From: JAOUEA01 sp038249195
GTDB taxonomy: Bacteria; Actinomycetota; UBA4738; HRBIN12
NCBI GenBank assembly: GCA_038249195.1
Contig: JBBRWM010000009.1
Coordinates: 32,345 to 96,344 of the forward strand
Length of the DNA: 64,000 nucleotides
Direction of reading: 5' to 3'
Part shown: positions 1 to 7,718 of the stretch, one piece after another
How the letters are laid out: each line of letters opens with the position of its first letter
How positions within the stretch are numbered: the first letter of the stretch is position 1
Notes under the pieces: model-generated
Told to the model about the DNA's origin: nothing
Database searches by the model: none
What the model saw: the letters and a program-made list of their open reading frames with translations, nothing else
Made by a program: the position numbers and the translations under genes

Positions 1-1063
1 CTTCGATGGCCGCGGTCCCGCCGTGGAGTTCTGCGAAGCTCCGCACGAGCGAAAGACCGATCCCCACGCCCCGCCCGCTCGAGCCGTCCCCTTGGCGGAA
101 GGCCTCGAAGAGCACGTCCTTCAGCTCGTCGGGCACGCCGGGGCCCTCGTCCTCGACGACCAGGGTGGCTTCCCCGGGCTCGGTGCTGACCCGCACGTGG
201 ACCGGCGTGCCTGCCGGGGTGTGCCGCGCCGCGTTCATGAGGAGGTTCTCGATGATGCGGTCCACCTTGGTGGGGTCGATGTCCACGTGCACGTCCTCGG
301 CCTCGATGCGCACGGGGTGCGAGGCGAGCGCCGCGTTCTCGCTCACGATGCGCCGGGCGAGCTCTCCGAGGTCCGTGGGTCTGCGCTTGGGATGCAGCTT
401 CCCCCGGTCGATCCTGTCGAGATCGAGGAGGTCGTCGATCAAGCGGTTCATCTTGCGACCGCTCTGCTCGATCACCTCGTAGAGGCTCTCGCGCTCGTCC
501 GGGGACAGATGGAGCTCGGGATCGCGCCGGATGGTCTGCATCGCGCCGAGGATCCCCGCGAGCGGGCTCTTGAGGTCGTGGGAGACAGCGTGCAGGAGCG
601 TGTCCTTGGCGTCGTTCATGTCCCGAAGGTCGCTGGAGCGCTCCTCCTCTCGCTCCACGCGCGACCACTGATCGTCGATGAACGAGCGCAGGGTGTCGAG
701 CAGGATCGCGAAGGCGAGGAACACGGCGAACTGCACCAGGGCGTTCCAGTACGTGTCGGGGTTGGTGGGGCCGACCGTGGGGTGAGCCGTGACGTCGGCC
801 ACGATGGCGGCCACCGTCGCCACGACCACGGTGAGGGCGCCCCAGCGCCCGCCGAGGTTCCACGTGACCAAGCCGATCGGCATGAGGTACAGGAGCGAGA
901 GGGACAGGTGAGGCGTGAGGTAGTCCAAGACGGCGACCACGCCGACGAAGGCGAACCCAACCACCGCCACCAGGAAGGTCGATTTCCCGTCGAAGAACCC
1001 GCGCGTGGCGCGCAGTGTCCGACGGTCGGCCTCCGAACGAGTCCCCGCCTGCGTTCGATCCAC
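1..1063 (-). CDS. Sensor histidine kinase, 3' end cut by window
   Basis: Membrane sensor kinase of a two-component system; about 354 residues are visible and the stop lies outside the window. The N-terminal 120 residues hold about four membrane segments with short loops and no obvious extracellular sensor or PAS domain. The phosphoacceptor motif HAVSHDLKSPLAG places the His near residue 162, followed by the ATPase domain with an N-box (ENLLMNAARH), DEGPGVP and GRGVGIGLSL. I chose the GTG at 1063 because it lies just downstream of the rdgB stop; no better start is in frame. It follows rdgB by 26 bases on the same strand and may be its last operon member. No response regulator is visible beside it. 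Confidence 0.85.
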   Translation of the reverse strand, partial: MDRTQAGTRSEADRRTLRATRGFFDGKSTFLVAVVGFAFVGVVAVLDYLTPHLSLSLLYLMPIGLVTWNLGGRWGALTVVVATVAAIVADVTAHPTVGPTNPDTYWNALVQFAVFLAFAILLDTLRSFIDDQWSRVEREEERSSDLRDMNDAKDTLLHAVSHDLKSPLAGILGAMQTIRRDPELHLSPDERESLYEVIEQSGRKMNRLIDDLLDLDRIDRGKLHPKRRPTDLGELARRIVSENAALASHPVRIEAEDVHVDIDPTKVDRIIENLLMNAARHTPAGTPVHVRVSTEPGEATLVVEDEGPGVPDELKDVLFEAFRQGDGSSGRGVGIGLSLVRSFAELHGGTAAIE

Positions 1064-1089
1064 GACACAAGCGTCGGCCGCGGGAGCCC

Positions 1090-1710
1090 CTACCTTGAGC
1101 CGGGTAGCCCCGACGCGATGAGCCGACCGAGGCTCCGGAAGGCCCGTCCGCGATGGCTGATGCGATCCTTCTGCTCCGCCGAGAGCTCGGCCATCGTCTC
1201 CTCCCACCCCTCCGGGACGAAGACCGGGTCATAGCCGAACCCGCCCGTGCCGCGTCGTTTGGGGACGAGCGTACCTTCGCACGTCCCCTCGGCGTGCTGC
1301 TCCCGGCCGTCGGGGAAGGCCACGGCCGCCACGCAGCGGTAGCGCGCCGTGCGCCCGCTGCCGGGGATGCCGCGGAGCGCCTGCATCAGCCGCTCGAGGT
1401 TCTCCTCGTCGGTGGCGTGCTCTCCGGCGTACCGCGCGCTCCTGGGGCCGGGTTTGCCGCCCAAGGCGTCCACCTCGATGCCCGAGTCGTCGGCGATGGC
1501 CGGGATGCCGACCGCTACCGCCACCGCGCGCGCCTTCAGCAGGGCGTTCTCCAGATAGGTCTCCCCCGTCTCCTCGACGTCGGGGAAGGCAGCCAAATCG
1601 TCGGTCTGCACGCTCACCCACACCGTGGGCCAGTCGGCGCAGATGCGGCCGAGCTCGCGGAGCTTGTGGACGTTGTGCGAGGCGATCGCGGTGCGTTCGG
1701 GGAACGCCAC
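1090..1710 (-). CDS. rdgB: XTP/dITP diphosphatase (RdgB/HAM1)
   Basis: Hydrolyses non-canonical purine triphosphates (dITP, XTP) to monophosphates, keeping deaminated bases out of DNA. The 206-residue length is normal. Visible family motifs are SHNVHKLRE near the N-terminus, DDSGIEVDALGG around residue 75 (catalytic Asp) and GTGGFGYDPVF around residue 155. It lies 3 bases downstream of rph on the same strand, a pairing that is conserved in actinobacteria (rphA followed by the HAM1 homologue in M. tuberculosis, from memory), so the two are very probably co-transcribed. Confidence 0.95.
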   Translation of the reverse strand: MAFPERTAIASHNVHKLRELGRICADWPTVWVSVQTDDLAAFPDVEETGETYLENALLKARAVAVAVGIPAIADDSGIEVDALGGKPGPRSARYAGEHATDEENLERLMQALRGIPGSGRTARYRCVAAVAFPDGREQHAEGTCEGTLVPKRRGTGGFGYDPVFVPEGWEETMAELSAEQKDRISHRGRAFRSLGRLIASGLPGSR

Positions 1711-1713
1711 GGG

Positions 1714-2436
1714 CTAGCCGTCGCCCAGGGCCCGGTGCTGCATGGCCGTGAGATCCGCGACGCCGGCCGCGCCCAGTTCGAGCAGGGCGTCGAGCTGCGT
1801 GCGGCCGAAGTGGAGGCCCTCCGCCGTGCCCTGGACCTCCACGAACGTGCCCACCCCGGTCATGACCACGTTGAAGTCCACGTCGGCGCCGGCGTCTTCC
1901 TCGTAACACAGGTCCAGGCGCGCCTCCCCGTCGACGATGCCGACGCTCACCGCGGCCACGCTGTCGGTGAGGAGGTCGCCCGGGACCTTGCCGTCGCGCT
2001 CGAGGCCGCGCAGGGCCAGGGCGAGCGCGATGTAGCCGCCCGTGATCGAGGCGGTGCGCGTCCCGGCGTCCGCCTGCAGCACGTCGCAGTCGACGGTGAT
2101 GGTGCGCTCGCCCAGGCGCGAAAGGTCGGTGATGCTGCGGAGCGAGCGCCCGATCAGGCGTTGGATCTCCTGGGTGCGGCCCCCCGGGCGGCCGCGGTTC
2201 ACCTCGCGGGAGGACCGCTCGTTCGTGCTGGCGGGGAGCATGGAGTACTCGCCAGTCACCCACCCCTTGCCGGTGCCCTTCAGCCAGCGCGGGGCGTCCT
2301 CGGACACCGACGCCGCCACGAGGACGCGCGTGCGCCCCATCGAGAACAAGACGGATCCGGCCGCCCACTCCTGGAACCCCAGCTCCCACGCGACGGGCCT
2401 GAGCTCCTCGGGCGCTCGGCCGTCGGGACGCGTCAC
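1714..2436 (-). CDS. rph: Ribonuclease PH
   Basis: Phosphorolytic 3'-5' exoribonuclease that trims tRNA precursors. It has 240 residues, the usual length. It begins RPDGRAPEELRP and carries GRPGGRTQEIQRLIGR (arginine-rich substrate/phosphate site, about residues 83-98) and CYEEDAGADVDFN. The GTG at 2436 is chosen because it aligns with the family N-terminus; an in-frame extension further upstream would run through the neighbouring gene and is not credible. The start overlaps the upstream metallo-beta-lactamase stop by 4 bases (GTGA), implying translational coupling. Confidence 0.95.
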   Translation of the reverse strand: MTRPDGRAPEELRPVAWELGFQEWAAGSVLFSMGRTRVLVAASVSEDAPRWLKGTGKGWVTGEYSMLPASTNERSSREVNRGRPGGRTQEIQRLIGRSLRSITDLSRLGERTITVDCDVLQADAGTRTASITGGYIALALALRGLERDGKVPGDLLTDSVAAVSVGIVDGEARLDLCYEEDAGADVDFNVVMTGVGTFVEVQGTAEGLHFGRTQLDALLELGAAGVADLTAMQHRALGDG

Positions 2437-3185
2437 GGTCGGACCTCGAGCATCATGTCGTGGGTGGCGACGTCCACCGGGCCCGCGAACGTCTCGGCGG
2501 CCTCGGCGATCGAGCGCGCGGGGTCGAGCCCCGGAAGCAGGTGGGTGAGCACGAGGCGCGCGACGCCGGCCTTGGTGGCCACGTCGCCCGCCTGCGCCGC
2601 GCTCAGGTGGAACGGGTAGAGCACGCTGTCGTTCTGATAGGTGGCCTCCGCGAGCAGGATGCCGGCGTCGCGCGACATCTCGACCACCTCGTCGCAGGGG
2701 CCGGTGTCGCCCGTGTAGGCGAGCACGGCGCCGCCGGCCTCCACCCTGAATCCCACCGCGTTCACCCCGATGTGGGCCATCTCGAACACCGAGAACGTGA
2801 GTGAGCCGACAGTGAACGAGTCGCCGCCCACCACGGTTCGGAAGTCGTAGGCCTCCCCCATCACGTCGCGCCCGCCCTCGGTCACCAGGAGGCTCGCCAG
2901 CTCCGTGAACCCCTCGGGCGAGTAGAACGGAAGACCCGGCTCCCCCATGTGGCCGTAGTGCCGCGCGTAGAACGCGGGGATCACGTCCACGAAATGGTCC
3001 GGGTGGCCGTGCGTGACCACGATCGCGTCGAGGTCGCCCACACCGACGTGCTGTTGGAGGTTCGCGAACGTCCCGGTGCCGGCATCCATCCACACGTGCG
3101 TGCCTTCGTGACGAAGGAGGTAGCCGCAGTTGGCCCCTCCCGCCGGCGGCCACGTGCCCGCCGCGCCCAGGACGATCAACTCCAC
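2433..3185 (-). CDS. Metallo-beta-lactamase-fold hydrolase, Rv1339-like
   Basis: A 250-residue MBL-fold hydrolase of the RNase Z/phosphodiesterase branch. The zinc motif THGHPDH is at about residue 58, and a later metal Asp sits in AYTGDTGPCD and a His in LTHLLPG. Its position between murI and rph is that of M. tuberculosis Rv1339, which has been reported as an atypical class of cAMP phosphodiesterase. The same role here is inference from synteny. The GTG start at 3185 gives the N-terminus VELIVLGAAGTWPP. It overlaps the end of murI by 10 bases and the start of rph by 4 bases, so this is a tight operon. A cyclic-nucleotide-binding protein lies about 4.5 kb away (7719). Confidence 0.85.
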   Translation of the reverse strand: MELIVLGAAGTWPPAGGANCGYLLRHEGTHVWMDAGTGTFANLQQHVGVGDLDAIVVTHGHPDHFVDVIPAFYARHYGHMGEPGLPFYSPEGFTELASLLVTEGGRDVMGEAYDFRTVVGGDSFTVGSLTFSVFEMAHIGVNAVGFRVEAGGAVLAYTGDTGPCDEVVEMSRDAGILLAEATYQNDSVLYPFHLSAAQAGDVATKAGVARLVLTHLLPGLDPARSIAEAAETFAGPVDVATHDMMLEVRP

Positions 3186-4003
3186 GAGCCACCGCCCGCC
3201 GGTTGCGCCCGGGCGGCGCGGACCTCGCCGAGCTCGGGCCCCAGGAAGACCTCCGCCACCCGTTGGAACCGAGCCGGGTCGCCGGTGACGAGGAACTCGT
3301 GGCGGGGATGGCCGGGAGTCGCGCGTTCCAGGTCTTCGCGAACGAGCGTCGCGTACACGTCCTTGGCGGTCTCCTCGGCGGAGGAGACCAGGACGACGTC
3401 GGGTCCGAGCTCGAGCTGCAGCATCCCCGACAGGAGCGGGTAGTGGGTGCACCCGAGGATGAGCGTATCGATGCCTTCAGCCACTAGCGGCCCAAGATAC
3501 CCGCGCGCGGCCCCCCGCAACCCGCTCGAGGTGGTGTCCCCGCGTTCCACGTGCTCCACGAACACCGGAGCGGCCCTCGCGTGAAGTGCGATCCCGGGCG
3601 CCGCCGCGGCCATGGAACGCTCGTAGGCACCGGACGCGACGGTGGCCTGCGTCCCGATCATCCCCACGACGCGGTTGCGCGTGGCACGTGCGGCGGCGCG
3701 CGTTCCCGGGTCCACCACACCCACGACGGGGATGCCCGCTTGCTCCGCGATCTCCTCGATGGCGCTCACCTCCACCGAGTTGCAGGCCACGACGAGCATC
3801 TTGACGTCGCGCGAGACCAGGTAGCCCGCGATCTGCATGCCGAAGCGTCGGATCTCCTCCACCGAGCGCGGGCCGTACGGCGAGCGCGCCGTGTCTCCGA
3901 CGTAGACCTGGGGCTCGTGCGGCAGCAGGTCCATGATGCCGCGCGCCACCGTGAGGCCGCCCACACCCGAGTCGAACACGCCGATCGGCCGATCGTCAGG
4001 CAC
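3176..4003 (-). CDS. murI: Glutamate racemase
   Basis: Interconverts L- and D-glutamate to supply D-Glu for peptidoglycan. It has 275 residues, slightly long for the family. Both catalytic cysteine motifs are present: VVACNSVEVSA (about residue 74) and LILGCTHYPLL (about residue 185), along with the N-terminal FDSGVGGLTV. The start is GTG at 4003, 3 bases after the cysM stop, consistent with an operon. Presence of murI in this position again matches the mycobacterial order cysM - murI - Rv1339 - rph; the rhomboid gene found there between cysM and murI is absent here. Confidence 0.95.
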   Translation of the reverse strand: MPDDRPIGVFDSGVGGLTVARGIMDLLPHEPQVYVGDTARSPYGPRSVEEIRRFGMQIAGYLVSRDVKMLVVACNSVEVSAIEEIAEQAGIPVVGVVDPGTRAAARATRNRVVGMIGTQATVASGAYERSMAAAAPGIALHARAAPVFVEHVERGDTTSSGLRGAARGYLGPLVAEGIDTLILGCTHYPLLSGMLQLELGPDVVLVSSAEETAKDVYATLVREDLERATPGHPRHEFLVTGDPARFQRVAEVFLGPELGEVRAARAQPAGGGSWS

Positions 4004-4006
4004 GCG

Positions 4007-4939
4007 CTACCACCAAAGCGATCCGGCGACGCCCTGCTCGGCGACCTCGATGTCGGATGCCCACGCCTGCGTCGAGAGGTATTTCCATCCGCCGTCGGGC
4101 AGCAGGCACACGATGTCGCCCTCGTCGATCTCCTGGGCGATGCGCCGGGCGACGTAGACGACCGCGCCGCTCGAGATGCCCGCGAAGATCCCCTCCCGCG
4201 CCGTCAGCTCGCGGTTGGTCCGCAGCGAGTTGGAGGAATCGACCAGGAACTTCCGGTCCACCTGTCCCGGATCGAAGATGGGCGGGACGAAACCGGCGTC
4301 CAGCGAGCGCAGGCCGTAGACGAGGTCGCCGAGCTCGGGCTCCGCCGCGATCACCCGGATCTCGGGGTTGTGGGCGTGCAACGCTCGGCCGGTGCCGGTG
4401 AGCGTTCCTCCCGTGCCCATGCCGGCGACGAAATGGGTGAGCTGGGGCAGGTCACGCACGATCTCCCGCGCGGTGCCCTCCTCGTGTGCGAGCGGGTTGG
4501 CCGGATTCCCGTACTGGAACGGCATGTAGTACTTCGGGTCGGCGGCGAGCGCCCGAGCCACTTCGATCGAGCCGTTCGTGCCCTTGTCGCCGTCGCTGAA
4601 CACGATGTCGGCGCCGAAGAGGCGCAGCAGCCCGATGCGCTCCTCGCTCGCGTTGTCGGGGATCACCACCGTGAGCGGGTAGCCCTTGCGCGCGCAGACC
4701 ATCGCCAGCGCGATGCCGGTGTTGCCGGACGTGGGCTCCAACACGACCTTCGCGGCCGTGAGCTCCCCGGAGGCCTCCGCCATCTCGATCATCTTCTTGG
4801 CGATGCGGTCCTTGGTGGAGCCGGTGGGGTTGGTGCCTTCGAGCTTCGCCCACAGGCGCACGCCGGGGTTCGGCGACATGCGGGGCATGCCGACCAGAGG
4901 CGTGTTGCCCACCGCCTCGAGGATGTCGTCATAACGCAC
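4007..4939 (-). CDS. cysM: Cysteine synthase, CysM type (CysO-dependent)
   Basis: PLP-dependent beta-replacement enzyme, 310 residues. The Schiff-base Lys is in TGSTKDRIAKKM (about residue 43) and the phosphate-binding loop is TSGNTGIALAM. The stretch VYGLRSLDAGFVP and the C-terminus GGWKYLSTQAW closely resemble M. tuberculosis CysM as I recall it. That enzyme uses O-phosphoserine and thiocarboxylated CysO instead of free sulfide, and the neighbouring cysO, moeB and mec genes support the same chemistry here. The start is GTG at 4939. A 13-bp inverted repeat lies between it and cysO, so its expression relative to cysO may be adjusted by a transcript hairpin. Confidence 0.93.
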   Translation of the reverse strand: MRYDDILEAVGNTPLVGMPRMSPNPGVRLWAKLEGTNPTGSTKDRIAKKMIEMAEASGELTAAKVVLEPTSGNTGIALAMVCARKGYPLTVVIPDNASEERIGLLRLFGADIVFSDGDKGTNGSIEVARALAADPKYYMPFQYGNPANPLAHEEGTAREIVRDLPQLTHFVAGMGTGGTLTGTGRALHAHNPEIRVIAAEPELGDLVYGLRSLDAGFVPPIFDPGQVDRKFLVDSSNSLRTNRELTAREGIFAGISSGAVVYVARRIAQEIDEGDIVCLLPDGGWKYLSTQAWASDIEVAEQGVAGSLWW

Positions 4940-4975
4940 GGCTGGTAATTGTCCCAGCCGAGGACGTCGCTACGC

Positions 4976-5032
4976 GGCCGGGAGCCGACGCGAAGAGCGC
5001 AAGACGGATCGGCCGGCGCTCGGCTCCCGGCC
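4976..5032 (-). terminator. 13-bp perfect inverted repeat after cysO
   Basis: GGCCGGGAGCCGA at 4976-4988 is the exact reverse complement of 5020-5032, separated by 31 bases. On the - strand the hairpin would form right at the cysO stop codon and before cysM. There is no T-run, so it could be a factor-independent partial terminator, an RNA stabiliser or an attenuator. The repeat is seen directly; its function is inferred. Confidence 0.45.
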
Positions 5033-5307
5033 TAACCGCCGGCGACCGCCGGCAGGATGCTCACCGTGTCGCCTTCGCCCACGGGGGTCTCCAGCGATCC
5101 GAGGTAGCGCACGTCCTCGTCGTTCACGTACACGTTGATGAAGCGATGCAGCCCGCCGCCCTCGGCCAGGACGTTCTTCGTGATGCCGGGATAGTGGGTC
5201 TCGAGGTCGGCGAGCACCTCAAAGAGGGTGGCGCCGTCGGCGCCCACGCGCGCCTCGCCGGCGGCGTGCTTGCGCAGGATCGTGGGGAGCTTGACGGTGA
5301 CGGCCAT
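5032..5307 (-). CDS. cysO: Sulfur-carrier protein CysO (ubiquitin-like)
   Basis: A 91-residue beta-grasp protein ending in the diglycine tail PAVAGG, whose C-terminal glycine is converted to a thiocarboxylate that donates sulfur for cysteine synthesis. The stretch LHRFINVYVNDEDVRYLG and the end SILPAVAGG are nearly those of M. tuberculosis CysO as I remember it. The ATG at 5307 is preceded by AGGAG about 8 bases upstream; an upstream in-frame extension has no family similarity. It lies between moeB (activator) and cysM (user), with mec (protease) next, so all four parts of the pathway are in one transcription unit. Confidence 0.95.
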   Translation of the reverse strand: MAVTVKLPTILRKHAAGEARVGADGATLFEVLADLETHYPGITKNVLAEGGGLHRFINVYVNDEDVRYLGSLETPVGEGDTVSILPAVAGG

Positions 5308-5336
5308 AGCTTCGGGTCTCCTGTGCTCGGTCGGGG

Positions 5337-6173
5337 CTACTCGCGTGCCGGGACGCCGCAGAACTGCTCGTAGTCGATGAGCTCGGTGATGGTGGGCTCC
5401 TTGCCGCACACCGGGCAGTCCGCGTCCCAGCGGATCTTCACTTCCTGGAACTCCATGTTGAGGGCGTCGTAGAGCAACAAGCGCCCGATCAAGGGGTCGC
5501 CCTCGCCCGTGATGATCTTGATGGCCTCCGTGGCCTGGATGGCGCCGATCACCCCGGGCAGCACTCCGAACACACCGCCCTCGGCGCAGCTCGGTACGGT
5601 CCCGGGCGGGGGCGGCGCCGGGAACAGGCAGCGGTAGCAGGGGGCTTCTTTGCCCGGCATGAACACCGTGGCCTGTCCCTCGAACTGGTAGATGGACCCG
5701 TAGACGAGCGGCTTTCCAAGGAACTGGGCGGCGTCGTTGACGAGGTAGCGAACGGGGAAGTTGTCCGTTCCGTCGATCACGACGTCGTAGGGCTCCATGA
5801 TCTGCATGACGTTGTCGGAGGACAACACCGTGTCGTGGCCGATCAGTTCGATGGTCGGGTTGAGCGCGCGCAGGTGCTCGAGGGCGGAGGCCACCTTAGG
5901 ACGGTCCACGTCGGCGTCGGTGTGCAGGATCTGGCGCTGCAGGTTGGAGGTGTCGACGACGTCGAAGTCCACGATGCCGAGGGTGCCGATGCCCGCCGCG
6001 GCGAGGTAGAGCAGGATCGGCGACCCGAGCCCGCCCGCGCCGATCACGAGCACCTTGGAATCCAGCAACCGGCGCTGGCCTGCCCCGCCGATGTTGGGCA
6101 GGATGATGTGGCGGGAGTAGCGCTGGACCTGGTCCTCGCTGAAGAGCCTCTGGGGGGCGCCGGCGCCGCTCAT
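5337..6173 (-). CDS. moeB: Adenylyltransferase MoeB/ThiF family
   Basis: Activates the C-terminal glycine of a ubiquitin-like sulfur carrier by adenylation. It has 278 residues: an N-terminal Rossmann fold with the ATP site IGAGGLGSP (about residue 45), the NLQRQ arginine motif, DGTDNF (about residue 137) and a zinc site formed by CYRC and CPVC. There is no C-terminal rhodanese domain, unlike mycobacterial MoeZ, so the sulfur source must come from another protein. It sits directly upstream of cysO, which makes CysO its likely partner; MoaD/ThiS could also be served. Its start overlaps the mec stop by 4 bases (ATGA). Confidence 0.92.
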   Translation of the reverse strand: MSGAGAPQRLFSEDQVQRYSRHIILPNIGGAGQRRLLDSKVLVIGAGGLGSPILLYLAAAGIGTLGIVDFDVVDTSNLQRQILHTDADVDRPKVASALEHLRALNPTIELIGHDTVLSSDNVMQIMEPYDVVIDGTDNFPVRYLVNDAAQFLGKPLVYGSIYQFEGQATVFMPGKEAPCYRCLFPAPPPPGTVPSCAEGGVFGVLPGVIGAIQATEAIKIITGEGDPLIGRLLLYDALNMEFQEVKIRWDADCPVCGKEPTITELIDYEQFCGVPARE

Positions 6174-6568
6174 GTCACGGTCAACTCCTCTTCGGTCACG
6201 GCGCCCTCGCGGATCCAGAACGATCGCAGGACCGGAACCTCACGATCCTGCAAGGACAGCAGCAGATAGCGCGCCTCGGGGTAGAACGCAAGGCGTCGAT
6301 CGGTCTGCGACGGGTAGGCCTCCGAGTGCGTGTGCGAGTGGTAGATCGCCCACAGCTCCCAGCCCTCGTCGTCGAGCTCGTTGAAGACGCGGAGCTGTTC
6401 CTTGCCGTCCAGCCGGTACGTGACCGGGCTCGCGTCGGCGTTCTTCATGGCGAACACCTTCACGGGCACGCCCTCGGCGGCCGCGATCACGCCACAGCAT
6501 TCGTTCGGGAATTCGCGGAGCCCCTGCTCCTCGATCTCCTTGAGATAGACGCCGTCCAACTCGCTCAA
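6170..6568 (-). CDS. mec: JAMM metalloprotease Mec
   Basis: Zinc peptidase (Mov34/MPN/PAD-1 family) that in M. tuberculosis releases cysteine from the CysO-cysteine adduct. It has 132 residues. The JAMM motif is complete: Glu in PNECCGVI (about residue 23) and HSHTHSEAYPSQTD (about residues 76-89) with the two His and the Asp. The start is a TTG at 6568 with AAGGGG about 6 bases upstream; an ATG alternative is not evident. It is the first gene of the cysteine-biosynthesis cluster on the - strand. Confidence 0.9.
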   Translation of the reverse strand: MSELDGVYLKEIEEQGLREFPNECCGVIAAAEGVPVKVFAMKNADASPVTYRLDGKEQLRVFNELDDEGWELWAIYHSHTHSEAYPSQTDRRLAFYPEARYLLLSLQDREVPVLRSFWIREGAVTEEELTVT

Positions 6569-6636
6569 CGGGACCCCTTGTGCTCGGCAGACTCGGCCAC
6601 GCCTGTTGCAGGTGCAAATGCTATCAGCAGGGTCGG

Positions 6637-7686
6637 TTATTCCAAGAGCCGGCCGAGGACCCGCATCCGTCCCGCCGGACCCGCCTCAACCACGCCGATC
6701 ACAGCGACGGGGACGTCGCGCTCCCGCAGGGCGGACTCGAGCGCCTCGGGATCCTCGGTGCAGATCAGCATGCCGCCGCTGGTCTGAGCGTCGGCCAGCA
6801 GGAGGCGCTCGGGCATCGCGAGGTCGCCCCATCGCGTCGCGGCATCGACGAAGTCGAGGTTGCGCCGCGTTCCCCCCGGCACCACGCCCGCGCGGGCGAG
6901 GTCGAGGACCTCGGGGATCAAGGGCACCTGCGCCGCGTCCACCCGAGCCGAACAACCCGAGGCGAGGAGCAGCTTGTGGAGATGGCCCAACAGGCCGAAG
7001 CCGGTGATGTCGGTGGCGGCGTTCGCGCCCGCGATCACCATGGCCTGGGCCGCCGCGGCGTTCGTGGTGGTCATGAGCTCGACCGCCACGGCTAGGTGCT
7101 CGGGGGAGGCGACGCCGCGTTTCACCGCGGTGGAGATCATGCCGAGGCCCAGGGGCTTGGTGAGGTAGAGGCTGTCGCCCGCACGCGCGGCGGCGTTCGT
7201 CATCATGCGATCGGGATCGACGAAGCCCAGGACGACCATCCCGTACTTGGGCTCGGGGTCGGTGATGGAATGCCCGCCCAGGACGGCGACCCCCGCCGCG
7301 GCGGCGGCGTCGATCCCCCCCTGAAGCACGCGGCCCAGCATCTCCATCGGCAGATCGTCCGCGGGCCAGTTCGCGATGTTCAGGCCCAGGAACGGCGTGC
7401 CCCCCATGGCGTAGACGTCCGACATCGCGTTGGTGGCCGCGATCCGGCCCCAGTCGTAGGGGTCGTCGACGATGGGGGTGAAGTAGTCGAGCGTGGCCAC
7501 CAAGGCCCGCCCGTCGCCGAGGCGCCACACGGCGGCGTCGTCGCCGGTGTCGGCGGAGACCAGCACGTCGGTGGGTACCTCCGGCAAAAACAGACCGGAC
7601 AGCACGCCGGCCAGATCGTCGGGCCCGAGCTTGCAGCCGCACCCCGCGCCGTGGCTGAAGCTCGTGAGGCGCACGTCGTCGGCCAT
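6637..7686 (-). CDS. selD: Selenide, water dikinase (SelD)
   Basis: Makes selenophosphate from selenide and ATP for selenocysteine or selenouridine synthesis. The 349-residue length is normal when the ATG at 7686 is used; the family start motif GAGCGCKLGP follows at residues 13-22, with a Cys rather than Sec at the active position and the catalytic Lys. ATP/metal residues are in SADTGDDAAVW, TNAMSDVYAMGG and TDITGFGLLGH. It is divergent from the signalling gene at 7719, with only 32 bases between them. No selA, selB, selC or selenoprotein gene is visible in this window. Confidence 0.93.
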   Translation of the reverse strand: MADDVRLTSFSHGAGCGCKLGPDDLAGVLSGLFLPEVPTDVLVSADTGDDAAVWRLGDGRALVATLDYFTPIVDDPYDWGRIAATNAMSDVYAMGGTPFLGLNIANWPADDLPMEMLGRVLQGGIDAAAAAGVAVLGGHSITDPEPKYGMVVLGFVDPDRMMTNAAARAGDSLYLTKPLGLGMISTAVKRGVASPEHLAVAVELMTTTNAAAAQAMVIAGANAATDITGFGLLGHLHKLLLASGCSARVDAAQVPLIPEVLDLARAGVVPGGTRRNLDFVDAATRWGDLAMPERLLLADAQTSGGMLICTEDPEALESALRERDVPVAVIGVVEAGPAGRMRVLGRLLE

Positions 7687-7718
7687 CACCCGAGGATACG
7701 GGCACGCGGGCACGAGGC

